Below are positions 8,945-18,054 of a DNA stretch of 64,000 nucleotides, in pieces. The position numbers and the translations under genes are program-made. A model generated the notes under the pieces. It ran no database searches, was not told the origin of the DNA, and saw nothing but the letters and a program-made list of their open reading frames with translations. Source of the stretch: Candidatus Acidiferrales bacterium (GTDB lineage Bacteria > Acidobacteriota > Terriglobia > Acidiferrales > UBA7541); assembly GCA_030038275.1 (NCBI GenBank), contig JASHPG010000100.1, forward strand, positions 32,057 to 96,056. Reading direction: 5' to 3'. Numbering within the stretch: position 1 is the stretch's first letter; every line of letters begins with the position of its first letter.

Positions 8945-11900
8945 ATGGCAGACAACATCCAGGCACGGACCGCAGCCGCCCGCGGGTTTGTTCGCAGCCT
9001 CAACATTCTATTGAGGTTCGCCCGAATGTACGACTTTGGGCATCCGCGCACAGCCAAGCAGTACGAGACGGCGTGGACGGAGTTGCGCACGGCACTTGGC
9101 TCCGAGGATGAAGCCGGATTGCTTTTAGCTGTGTCCGGCGACCAACTTTTGATCGATGGGATGCCCCTCGAATCAGGCCCTTCGGAGAAGAGCTTCGCTC
9201 AAATGCTCTCCGCTGCGGGAATTGCCAGCATTCACTTTTCGCCCAGAGTGACGCAAGCGAGCCTGGCGCGCTTTGTCCGCGGGTTTCCCGTGGGTTCATC
9301 GTCTAAGCCAGCGCAATTAGCGGAGCAGATGAAGGCTGCGCTCGAAGGCGATCCGAACATTCACGTGAACGAGGTTTGTTTCGTTCCGGCCGATTCAGCA
9401 GTAGCAAAAACCACCGTTGCAGCTCAGATTGCGGCGCGCACTCTGGGGATGAACGCCGAGCAAACGGATGCTTTGCTTAATGACCCAGAAAGGCTGCTGC
9501 AATTGATTGTGGCCGCCGAAGGTACGAAACGGCGCGGCGGAGCAGGGGATGGCAGTGGTTCGAGCAGCAATGGGCCGGCAGATACTCGCGGTCGCCGGCG
9601 CGGTTTTGAGCGCGGTGCTGGCGGACAAGGAAGAGGCGGACACGACGCGAGGGTGGAAGACGGCATAGGTGCGGCGGCGGGAAACGGAGTGCGCGACGCG
9701 AGTGTGACGCCGCGAACCAGACCTGCGGATGGCAACGCCGAAAATTCGGGTGGCGGGTATTCGGGAAACAGCTTGCTGAATTTGCTAGGAACTCCGGAAG
9801 CGGCGTGGCCGGGTGTTCCGGCCGGCGAATCAACAGTTCAAGATCCGACCACTCCGGTCCGAGGAACGAAATGGAATAACGCGAACGGCGGCAACTCCAA
9901 CGGGTCGTCTATTTTCACTGGAAATTCAGGGATCGTGCCACCAAGTGGAACAAGCTCAGGAAACGAAAAAGCGTTTGCCGGAGGCACCGGAGTATTACCG
10001 GCGGAGCCTCACGCAGACAGCCATTCGGATTTTCCGGGAGCCAGACACTCGCCGTTGGACTCGGCCGCGCCGCAGATGGACGCAGACGGAACTCCGCGCA
10101 GCCGATGGGTTCATTCGTCGGCGGGGATCCGATCGAGGCGAAACGTGCACGAATCGCGCGGCAGTTCGCTGGCCGTTGAAACCGGCTTGATGAGGTTGCA
10201 GGAAGACGAATTGCAGGGGATTTTGCAAGTGCTGGCGCAAATCGCGCGCACCAACGATTCTGCCAGCGATAAAATTGACCCGACCGCATTCCAGTCACGC
10301 CTTTCAACGTTACCGCGGCGCGCGCGGTTCACGGTTAGCCAGGCGCTGTCGGCCCTGGCCGCACAGGCTCCGTCACAACAGCCGGACCGGCCAATGTTGC
10401 TCAAATTGGCCGAACACGTCGCGGTGCGCTTCGCGCTGGAAAGCTTCGAGCGCGGCGACGTAAAAGTGAACGCCGTAGGTCAACTGCTAGACGAGATGAG
10501 CCTGGAACTTGAAGGGCTACGAAAGATAGCGGGAGCTTACGAAGAGAGGCTTTTGAAGGCAGGAATACCGGTGCAGCCGGCCGGAGAAGCGTTGGCGCGC
10601 GAGTTCTGGTCGAAGGTGCCGGAGAAGAAGCGCAAAGCAGTGATGGAATCACGGGACGCGTGGTGCGTGCCCGCTGTGAAGGTGCGGGAACACGTTGAAA
10701 CGCTTATCAAAGAAGGAAAAACGGACGAAGCCGAGCATATCTTGCGCAACTACGCCGGATGCATCCGTCACCAGAGCCCAGAGGCGCGGAAACAAACAGC
10801 GCTCGGGCTGGCGGAACTTGGGTCTGTTTACGCGGAACGCGACGATAAGCTTTTCACCGATACAATCCGCGACGTGGGTCTGCAACTGGCCGAAGAAAAG
10901 AATTCCGAATTGCAAAGCGTGCTGGGAGCGGCGTTTGTGCGGCTGAGCCAGGAAGCGGCGAACAAACGGTGTTACGGCGCGATGCAGCGGTCCGTGGAAA
11001 TGGTCGAGCATATCGAAAGAGAGCGGCCGGGCGGCGGCAAGAGCCTGCGGCCGCGGATCGCAGTGGAAGACAGGCTGCCGGAGTTCATCGACGAATCGCT
11101 TCGAGCGGGAGATGTTCCCAATGGACTGAAAGAACTTCTACGACGAATGCCGAAAGCGTCAGCCGAACACATCGCGGTGCGATTCGGGCGGACGGGGTTC
11201 CGGCAGGATTGCGACCTCCTAGCGTCGATGATGGAGTTGCTCGGAACGGACGGCCTGCATCACTTGCGCGCACAGCTTCGCGACGGCGAGCCCAGCAAAG
11301 CGATCGACACGATTGGAATCCTGGCGCGCATGGATCTGGAGGAATTGGAGCGGCTTTTGCCGGAGCGGATGAGGGAATGGAGAAGGGCGGCTCACGACCG
11401 CGTGGTCCGGCAGATCGCTTCGAGCGGCGCCCGCGAACGGGGACGACTGCTGCTGATGTTGTTCGATTCACTCGACTGCTTGATCCGGCCGCTGGCGATC
11501 GATGAAATCGGGATGGCGGGAGAGAAGCTGGCGGAAATGCGGCTCCTGCGAATCGCCGAAGGCGACATTCCGCGAGATTCGACGGAGTATTTGAGGCTCA
11601 AGGCCATTGAAGCGCTCGGCCGGCTACGAACATCAGGCAGCGAGACCTTACTGCGCCGAATCGCCGAGACGCGCAAAGCGTGGCGCTGGGCGCACGCATC
11701 GGAACTGCGCGTGGTTTCCGCACAGGCCATGGAGAAGATCGACCCGGAGTGGGTCCGCGACTTTTTACCTCACAGTGGGCTGAACGTGGCAGAGCTTTCG
11801 ATCGACATTCTGGATAGCGATCCGGAATCACCGGCGATTCGGCAGCGGCGATATCCAAGACTCCGCCTGGAAAAGCCTGTCTCCGCTGTAACGACAAACC

Positions 11901-12208
11901 TGAAAGAGAATTGCCAACTGGAAATTCCAGAGATGGCGCTCGGCGGTGGAGTGGCGGTGTGCCAGCAGAACCTTCATCCGGGCAGCGTTGTGGAGTTGAA
12001 GATGAACGGGACGCTCAACGCGGTGAAGGCTCAGTCAATCGTCCGGGACGCGAACGCGCAGGCGCGCGCTTTCGAGCTGGTGGAAATCGAGCTGGAAGAG
12101 CGAGCAAAACTGCGCAAGCTGCTGGTGCAATCCGGGAACATTCAAAAACAGTCGCGTTCGGAGGAGCGCAGCCGGAGAAGCACGCGGGCGTTCATCATCG
12201 GCGGTTAA
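8945..12208 (+). CDS. Large HEAT-like repeat protein with Gly/Asn-rich linker and C-terminal PilZ-like domain
   Basis: Alpha-helical repetitive middle; linker about residues 195-400; C-terminus RRYPRLRLEKPVSAV...ALGGGVAVC resembles a degenerate PilZ domain. Confidence 0.6.
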   Translation: MADNIQARTAAARGFVRSLNILLRFARMYDFGHPRTAKQYETAWTELRTALGSEDEAGLLLAVSGDQLLIDGMPLESGPSEKSFAQMLSAAGIASIHFSPRVTQASLARFVRGFPVGSSSKPAQLAEQMKAALEGDPNIHVNEVCFVPADSAVAKTTVAAQIAARTLGMNAEQTDALLNDPERLLQLIVAAEGTKRRGGAGDGSGSSSNGPADTRGRRRGFERGAGGQGRGGHDARVEDGIGAAAGNGVRDASVTPRTRPADGNAENSGGGYSGNSLLNLLGTPEAAWPGVPAGESTVQDPTTPVRGTKWNNANGGNSNGSSIFTGNSGIVPPSGTSSGNEKAFAGGTGVLPAEPHADSHSDFPGARHSPLDSAAPQMDADGTPRSRWVHSSAGIRSRRNVHESRGSSLAVETGLMRLQEDELQGILQVLAQIARTNDSASDKIDPTAFQSRLSTLPRRARFTVSQALSALAAQAPSQQPDRPMLLKLAEHVAVRFALESFERGDVKVNAVGQLLDEMSLELEGLRKIAGAYEERLLKAGIPVQPAGEALAREFWSKVPEKKRKAVMESRDAWCVPAVKVREHVETLIKEGKTDEAEHILRNYAGCIRHQSPEARKQTALGLAELGSVYAERDDKLFTDTIRDVGLQLAEEKNSELQSVLGAAFVRLSQEAANKRCYGAMQRSVEMVEHIERERPGGGKSLRPRIAVEDRLPEFIDESLRAGDVPNGLKELLRRMPKASAEHIAVRFGRTGFRQDCDLLASMMELLGTDGLHHLRAQLRDGEPSKAIDTIGILARMDLEELERLLPERMREWRRAAHDRVVRQIASSGARERGRLLLMLFDSLDCLIRPLAIDEIGMAGEKLAEMRLLRIAEGDIPRDSTEYLRLKAIEALGRLRTSGSETLLRRIAETRKAWRWAHASELRVVSAQAMEKIDPEWVRDFLPHSGLNVAELSIDILDSDPESPAIRQRRYPRLRLEKPVSAVTTNLKENCQLEIPEMALGGGVAVCQQNLHPGSVVELKMNGTLNAVKAQSIVRDANAQARAFELVEIELEERAKLRKLLVQSGNIQKQSRSEERSRRSTRAFIIGG

Positions 12209-12221
12209 AGCGGCTGCTCCG

Positions 12222-13277
12222 TTATTCTGGGGGCGCGAACTTGCCTCGCCGATCCAGCCGAATTTCACGATTGTTCCCGCGTAGCGCGCCGAGCGAAATC
12301 ACAAGAGCAATAATCCCCGCCATACTTGCGGTCAAAATCCACAGACTTCCAAGCAATCCAAACCACAGGCTGAGCCACGCCGCGGCGGATAGAGCGACAG
12401 TAATCGCGTAAAAGAAGAGTGCGATCGCGCGTGGAGTCCAACCGCGCGCGAGCATGACGTCATAGATATGCGATCTATCGCCCTGTAGTGGAGACCTGCG
12501 GGAGCGCAGGCGTCGAAAGACCGCGAGAGCGAAATCCGCAACCGGCAAAGCCGCAATCGTAAGGAGTACGATTGCGACGGGCGAAGACGCGCGGGCGGCC
12601 TGCGAGGGACTGAGCGCAAGGAGCGCGACGCAGAGCCCGATGAAGGTGCTACCGCAGTCTCCGAGGTAAATGGAAGCTGGCGCCCAGTTATAGAACAGAA
12701 AAGCGGAACATGAACCTGCAAGGCAGGCAGCGACGAGCGGCGATCGGCCTGGTGCAGCGCCGCGGGTGATTAGGAGGAAAGCGGCGCCCGCGATCGCGGC
12801 GACACCGGTTGCGAGGCCGTCCGATCCATCCAAAAAGTTAAATGTGTTCGTGAAGACCACCACGAGAGTACAAACCAAAATCAAGCCAATTGCGCCAGTG
12901 GCTGGCAAAATATTCCCGCACAAAAATCTGTAGCCACCGGCCCACAGAATAATGCCGGAGGCGATTTGGGCCACGAGCCGGGCGTAGGGGGAAAGTGTGC
13001 GCAGGTCGTCGAAGAGTCCGGCAAGCCATACGACTCCGAGCGCGGCGAAGGCGAGCGCGACGCCACCGCGGTTGTTTCGAGAGGCGATGAGCATACCAAC
13101 GGCGAACGACATGGCGATGGCAACACCGCCGAGACGCGGCATGGGCCGCGAATGAATCTTCAGAGGACCGGGGAAGTCAACGAAGCTATAGCGCAGGCAG
13201 AGCGCGCGAACCGCCGGCACGAGCGCCACACATACGACGAACGAGACAAGCGCGGCGATTGCGGCAGATGAGATCAG
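12222..13277 (-). CDS. Glycosyltransferase family 4 (WecA/MraY-type) UDP-sugar:undecaprenyl-phosphate sugar-1-phosphate transferase
   Basis: VDFPGPLKIHSRPMPRLGGVAI, LAGLFDDL, NTFNFLDGSDGLA, YLGDCGSTFIG, GDRSHIYDVML. The start is proposed at CTG 13277 (CTGA overlap with the upstream stop) because the 481-aa ORF overlaps the CapA gene. Confidence 0.85.
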   Translation of the reverse strand: MISSAAIAALVSFVVCVALVPAVRALCLRYSFVDFPGPLKIHSRPMPRLGGVAIAMSFAVGMLIASRNNRGGVALAFAALGVVWLAGLFDDLRTLSPYARLVAQIASGIILWAGGYRFLCGNILPATGAIGLILVCTLVVVFTNTFNFLDGSDGLATGVAAIAGAAFLLITRGAAPGRSPLVAACLAGSCSAFLFYNWAPASIYLGDCGSTFIGLCVALLALSPSQAARASSPVAIVLLTIAALPVADFALAVFRRLRSRRSPLQGDRSHIYDVMLARGWTPRAIALFFYAITVALSAAAWLSLWFGLLGSLWILTASMAGIIALVISLGALRGNNREIRLDRRGKFAPPE

Positions 13278-14422
13278 GGCAAAACTCCGTGAAGCAGGCG
13301 GCGGACGTGGCGAGGGCGAACGCGTGTTGCTTTGCGAGCGAGTCCGAGCGCACCGGCTTGGCGGAAGGCGGCGCGGAGATCGCGTGCGTATAACGGGACC
13401 ATTCCGGGAGAGGTTTCTTGATAGAAACGGGCGGCGGAAGCGCCATCGGCGATCTCCGAGCTTAGATCGAGAAACCGGCCGATGATGGCACGAGCCAAAT
13501 TTGGCGAGGGCACCTCGGCGAATCCTGAGTCCGCGAGCCACACGGGGCGGATTTCGATGGATGCGAGCGAGGCATCGGGGTGAAGCGCCGCGACGACGGC
13601 CAAACCTTCGCGTTCGAGCGGCGACGCAATATATCCGGAGACAATGCTGCCGAGGCCGTAAAAGCAAAAGGAGGGCGCGCTATCGTTCGCCGCGATAGCT
13701 CTTGAGCCGCTAATGCGATGCGAGTGGCAGGCGGCGACAAGATTAAATCCTGAGCGGGCGATGCGGTCCATAAGCGCGGCGTCGCTGGGATCGGGACGGC
13801 TGGCGCGCAAGCATCCGCAGTGGAGCAGCGCGACCGAAAATTTCGCGCCGCGGGATTTGAGCGACGCAGCCGCGAGGCGAGCACGAGAGAGCGTAGCAGG
13901 TTCAACTCCAGCGACGCGATTCGTCGCGAGATCGCGCGAGGCACGAGCGGCGGCCCAAAAACCTACACGCACGCCACCAGGACCTTGCCAGAGGAAGATC
14001 TCGGGTGGCTGGCGAAGGGTGCGACCGGCACCGAGAGAAGTGAGGTTACGGGCGTTGAGGGCTTCGCGGGTGCGCTCGGCTCCCGCACGTCCGAAGTCAT
14101 ACGCGTGATTATTGGCGAGGCTCATGACGGGGCCGCGAAAGCCATTGAGGTATTCGAGGCAATTGGAATCGGCGGAAACGATTTCACCGAGGCCGACGAG
14201 GGGGCGGGCGGGGACGCCATCTGTGTCGAGCGGGCATTCGAGGTTCAGGAAGCAAGCGTCAGCGTCCCGAAAAACCGGCGCGACAGTGAGCGCAGCTTCG
14301 GTCCAACCGCCCGGGGGAAGAGATAGCAAGCCTGCAGGAAGGAAATCGCCTGCTATCGCGATGCGCGCAACGACGGGGGCGGCGTGGCCCGATTGCCAAA
14401 GGACGTGAGAAGGCGGACTCAT
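13274..14422 (-). CDS. CapA family protein (PGA_cap metallophosphatase-like)
   Basis: IAIAGDFLPAG, FLNLECPL, SLANNHAYDFGRAG, HCGC, CHSHRISGS; ATG at 14422 overlaps the upstream stop. Confidence 0.8.
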   Translation of the reverse strand: MSPPSHVLWQSGHAAPVVARIAIAGDFLPAGLLSLPPGGWTEAALTVAPVFRDADACFLNLECPLDTDGVPARPLVGLGEIVSADSNCLEYLNGFRGPVMSLANNHAYDFGRAGAERTREALNARNLTSLGAGRTLRQPPEIFLWQGPGGVRVGFWAAARASRDLATNRVAGVEPATLSRARLAAASLKSRGAKFSVALLHCGCLRASRPDPSDAALMDRIARSGFNLVAACHSHRISGSRAIAANDSAPSFCFYGLGSIVSGYIASPLEREGLAVVAALHPDASLASIEIRPVWLADSGFAEVPSPNLARAIIGRFLDLSSEIADGASAARFYQETSPGMVPLYARDLRAAFRQAGALGLARKATRVRPRHVRRLLHGVLP

Positions 14423-15927
14423 AAGGCCTCGGCGCGTGCCGTAGTGCGCGAGAACGCCCACCGGATTAGCCGTCTGCGAAGTGGATGCCGCCACATCGAT
14501 ACGAGCAGCAGGCAAACGGCAAGGATGATGGCCGCGGACAGCACGGGCGACGCAGAAAACCGATCCGCTCGTGAAAACAGCATGGCGCAGAGAATGATGG
14601 CGCACGGGGCGGAGAACATCAGTAGCGAGCGGCTTTCGGCGGGAAGCAGCACAGCGAACGGAATGCGGTTATTGCGGAGATAAGCGAGATGAATGAAGAC
14701 GTATCCGCCGGCCAGCGACAACGCGGAAACGGCTACAACGGCGATACCGCCGAAAGAATGTCCGGCAATGAGGCCGAGGCCGGCGTTGAGAATGGCGGTG
14801 GAGGCGCAGCTGATCGTGACCGGGCGGAGAGCGCCCGTCCCAAGATCGAAGACGTAGGCTGGATTCGCCAGAACGTTCAGGAGCCACGCGAGAACGAGCA
14901 TGGCGACGAATTCGACGAAGATTGGCTCGTAATAACCGATCCAAACGCGCGAGACAAAGGGCGCCAGGACGGCAATAGCCGCAAAGGAAGGGACGGCGAG
15001 GAAAAATACGAGGCGATAGGAGTCTCGATAGAGGCCTGGGAGCGATTCGCGGTCGGTTTCCTGAAGATGCGAAACGGCGGGGATCAAAACTTGATTGGCC
15101 TGCACGATCAATTCGCGGCACGTGACGACGCAGCGAGAAGCGAGATCGTAGAAGCCGGTCATGGCCAAACCGCCAAATTTAGCAATGAGAGCCTTGGTGA
15201 CCGGCTCGCGAAGAGATTGGCAGGCGGTGATGAATTGAAAATGCAGTCCGTAAGCAGCAATTTCACGAAAGAGACCGCGATCCCAGCGGCGCGGCAAGAG
15301 CGGCAGGCGCGAGAGCTTACGACGAAGAATGAACCAAGTGAGCGCGACGAAGGCCGCGGCCTGCAGCGCTTGCGCGAGTGCAATTCCCATGAGCCCATGC
15401 GCGGGCACGAGAGCAAACGCGAGCAAGAGGTACGCGAGCGAGCCGCCGAGTTCGAGGTAATTGCAAAGGGTGATCCATTGATGTCCGGCTAGCCCTGCTT
15501 GAAGAATGGCTTGCATTACGTTGCACCAGAGGGAGACGAGAGCGCAGGGGAGAATCGCGATCGCTTCGGGGAGCGCAGAGCGGGGGACCACAAGCCCGAG
15601 AACCCAGCAGGCGGCCGGATAAAGGGCAAGCGCAACCGCAGCGATGCAGACAGCAGCGGAAAGAATGGCCGTCTGAATAAGCAGCGAAACCTCTGAATCG
15701 CTATTGCGAGCGGCATACTTAGCAACGTATTTGACGATGCCGGTGGCAAAACCTTGATGGGCAAGCGCGACGACCGACGTGGTGGCGAGAACGAGGGACC
15801 AAATTCCCAGGCGCTCCATGCCGAGAGCGCGAATCAGGAAGCGATACAGGAAAAACAGGATCGCGGCACTGGCGAGCACCTGAATCGAGGTCGTGACAGC
15901 GTTGAGAAAAACTTGACGCCGATTCAT
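14419..15927 (-). CDS. Polysaccharide flippase / oligosaccharide translocase (Wzx-like)
   Basis: 502-aa polytopic protein of the MATE/MVF type within an EPS operon. Confidence 0.8.
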   Translation of the reverse strand: MNRRQVFLNAVTTSIQVLASAAILFFLYRFLIRALGMERLGIWSLVLATTSVVALAHQGFATGIVKYVAKYAARNSDSEVSLLIQTAILSAAVCIAAVALALYPAACWVLGLVVPRSALPEAIAILPCALVSLWCNVMQAILQAGLAGHQWITLCNYLELGGSLAYLLLAFALVPAHGLMGIALAQALQAAAFVALTWFILRRKLSRLPLLPRRWDRGLFREIAAYGLHFQFITACQSLREPVTKALIAKFGGLAMTGFYDLASRCVVTCRELIVQANQVLIPAVSHLQETDRESLPGLYRDSYRLVFFLAVPSFAAIAVLAPFVSRVWIGYYEPIFVEFVAMLVLAWLLNVLANPAYVFDLGTGALRPVTISCASTAILNAGLGLIAGHSFGGIAVVAVSALSLAGGYVFIHLAYLRNNRIPFAVLLPAESRSLLMFSAPCAIILCAMLFSRADRFSASPVLSAAIILAVCLLLVSMWRHPLRRRLIRWAFSRTTARAEAL

Positions 15928-17111
15928 TTGGCGACTCGCGTTGGCTTCGGAACGCGGAGGTCCGGCGGCCGCGATACGTCCCTATCTGGTTTCCAGGCGC
16001 TTGATGAACGGCCAGCGAGTCCTTTTAACGTGCCGATTAGGGCAGCGAAGTTCACGAGGCAAAAAGACACGGGGATTGACCACGGAGCGCGGAGGCTATG
16101 ATTGCGTCCAAAGAGGCCGATGAACGCAGCGCAGTAAAAGGCGATTTGCAGGGCGAAAATGGCGCGCAGCGTGGGCCGGGAAAGGGCGAGCGCGTTCGCA
16201 GCGAAGATCGCGATCAGGAAATACGGCACCAGCCAACGAAGCAGTTTATGAGACCAAAGGGCAAAGGCCACGGAACCGCGACGAAACGGGTTGAGCAGAT
16301 CACGATGAGCGAGCAAGGCGCGGAAATCCTTGGCGATGATGCGCGTTTTCATGCGGCGCATTGCTGGGGGGCTGATCTGCGAAAGGTTGGTTGTGACGAC
16401 GACGCGACGATCGAGCCGATTGATGAAGCCTGCGCGCAAGACGCACAAGGGCAGGACAAAATCGTCGCCAAAGCGCGGATCGAGAGACTGCCAAAGCGAG
16501 CGACGCATGGCGAAGAGCGAGCCGGAGGCCACGGCGAGCAGTCCGAGGTCGCTTTCGCGCTGCCGGAGCCAGGTTTCATAGCGGAGGTAAATACTTTCGT
16601 TGGCGGTAAGGGAAGACTGCGAGGCGTTTCGAAAGCGGGGCCAGGCAGTGACCAGTCCAACGCGCGGATCGGCGAAGTGCTCGATGAGATGCGAAAGCGC
16701 CTCGCGCGGGAGCAGGCAGTCGGCGTCCGTAAAGGCGAGGATTTCTCCGCCGGCATACGCAACCAGGCTGTTCTGCATCGAGCTTTTTCCATGCTGTTTG
16801 GGAAACGAGACGAGGCCCACGCCATGGCACGCGAACCGGCGTACGATTTCTTCGGTGCGGTCGGATGAGCCGTCGCTGCCAATGAGGATTTCGACTTTGT
16901 CGCGAGGATAATCGAGCGCGAGCAGATTGCGGAGCTTCTCTTCGATGCAGGATTCTTCGTCGTGCGCCGCAACGATGATGCTTACCAGCGGGCGCGAGGC
17001 CATGCGTCGGAAAGTTCGCGTGCGCCGCGTCGTGCCCAGCCAAAGCAGCAGAGGATAGCCGAAGTACACGTACGTGACGAGAGCGAGGCACGCGCCACAA
17101 AGGATCAACAT
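15924..17111 (-). CDS. Glycosyltransferase family 2
   Basis: PLVSIIVAAHDEESCIEEKLRNLLALDYPRDKVEILIGSDGSSDRT; FTDADCLLPREAL; C-terminal TM helices. Confidence 0.93.
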   Translation of the reverse strand: MLILCGACLALVTYVYFGYPLLLWLGTTRRTRTFRRMASRPLVSIIVAAHDEESCIEEKLRNLLALDYPRDKVEILIGSDGSSDRTEEIVRRFACHGVGLVSFPKQHGKSSMQNSLVAYAGGEILAFTDADCLLPREALSHLIEHFADPRVGLVTAWPRFRNASQSSLTANESIYLRYETWLRQRESDLGLLAVASGSLFAMRRSLWQSLDPRFGDDFVLPLCVLRAGFINRLDRRVVVTTNLSQISPPAMRRMKTRIIAKDFRALLAHRDLLNPFRRGSVAFALWSHKLLRWLVPYFLIAIFAANALALSRPTLRAIFALQIAFYCAAFIGLFGRNHSLRAPWSIPVSFCLVNFAALIGTLKGLAGRSSSAWKPDRDVSRPPDLRVPKPTRVAK

Positions 17112-17124
17112 GCGGCCTCGTGCG

Positions 17125-18054
17125 TCACGGCAGCACCGGGGCGTGATTGGGCGCGGGTTGCGCGGCGGGATGCTCGGCCAAATGGCGGTAGGTGATCAAC
17201 TGAATTTGGTTGCGCGTGAGGATCTCGCGCATTTCGCGGTCGGCGAGCCAATGAAGTTCATTTTCGCGCAGATCGCGGATGGAGTCTCTTTCTGAAAAAC
17301 CGCGCTCTGGAAGGCCAGGATGGCAAGTTAGTTCGAAAATTCCTGGCGCTGGAGCAAGGAGCGCGAGCTTCCACTGCTCCTCTAATGCTTCGAGATTGTG
17401 GCGGTCACGCGAATGGAAGGACAGCCGAGCGGACGGCATGCGAAAGCTTCGAAACGCGCCGAACTGCAACGCGCTTCTGTAACCGCGGACGAATGCACGG
17501 CGGGCGAATGGTCCCTCGTGCGGCCCACCGAGGCGATCCGCGAGTGTCGAACTGCCGCGCGTCCAGACGGTGCATCGGGGCGAGCGCGCGCAACGGATAC
17601 CTTCGGATTTTAGGGCTCGAACGAATGGCAAAACGGCGGCGGGATACAGATGCATGTGGTGATGCGAGTCGGCGTGCGTGGGGGCGATGCCGTGCTGTTT
17701 CATCCAACGAATTTGGGCGGTGAACTCGGCGAAAATCTCGCGGCTGCGAACTCGGCCGGTGAAGAGACGGCGGATCATGACACGAGGCGAATGAAACGTG
17801 CCGTCCGGTCCGACCAGAGAGCGAACGTCCGCTGGAGGAAGGAGAGGGCGGCCGAAGCAGATGTTCAAGTGCACGCCGACGCCGAGGCTGGGAAACTTCG
17901 AGACGCGATCGATAGCGTAATCCGCGGCGGGCATGTTCGGCATCAGTGAGGCGCTGGTGAGGAATCCGTAGCGGTGAGCGATGATGATGGCGTCGGTGAT
18001 ACCGCGACTCATTCCGAGGTCGTCAGCGTTGACGATCAGATGCGTGGCGCTCAC
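17125..18054 (-). CDS. ChbG/HpnK (YdjC) family carbohydrate deacetylase
   Basis: LIVNADDLGMSRGITDAIIIAH; GVGVHLN; PTHADSHHHMHLYPAVL-like metal-binding motif. Confidence 0.9.
   Translation of the reverse strand: MSATHLIVNADDLGMSRGITDAIIIAHRYGFLTSASLMPNMPAADYAIDRVSKFPSLGVGVHLNICFGRPLLPPADVRSLVGPDGTFHSPRVMIRRLFTGRVRSREIFAEFTAQIRWMKQHGIAPTHADSHHHMHLYPAAVLPFVRALKSEGIRCARSPRCTVWTRGSSTLADRLGGPHEGPFARRAFVRGYRSALQFGAFRSFRMPSARLSFHSRDRHNLEALEEQWKLALLAPAPGIFELTCHPGLPERGFSERDSIRDLRENELHWLADREMREILTRNQIQLITYRHLAEHPAAQPAPNHAPVLP

Noticed and set aside
14689-15492. 267-aa plus-strand ORF
   Set aside because: Antisense to the Wzx-like gene; highly charged shadow translation.
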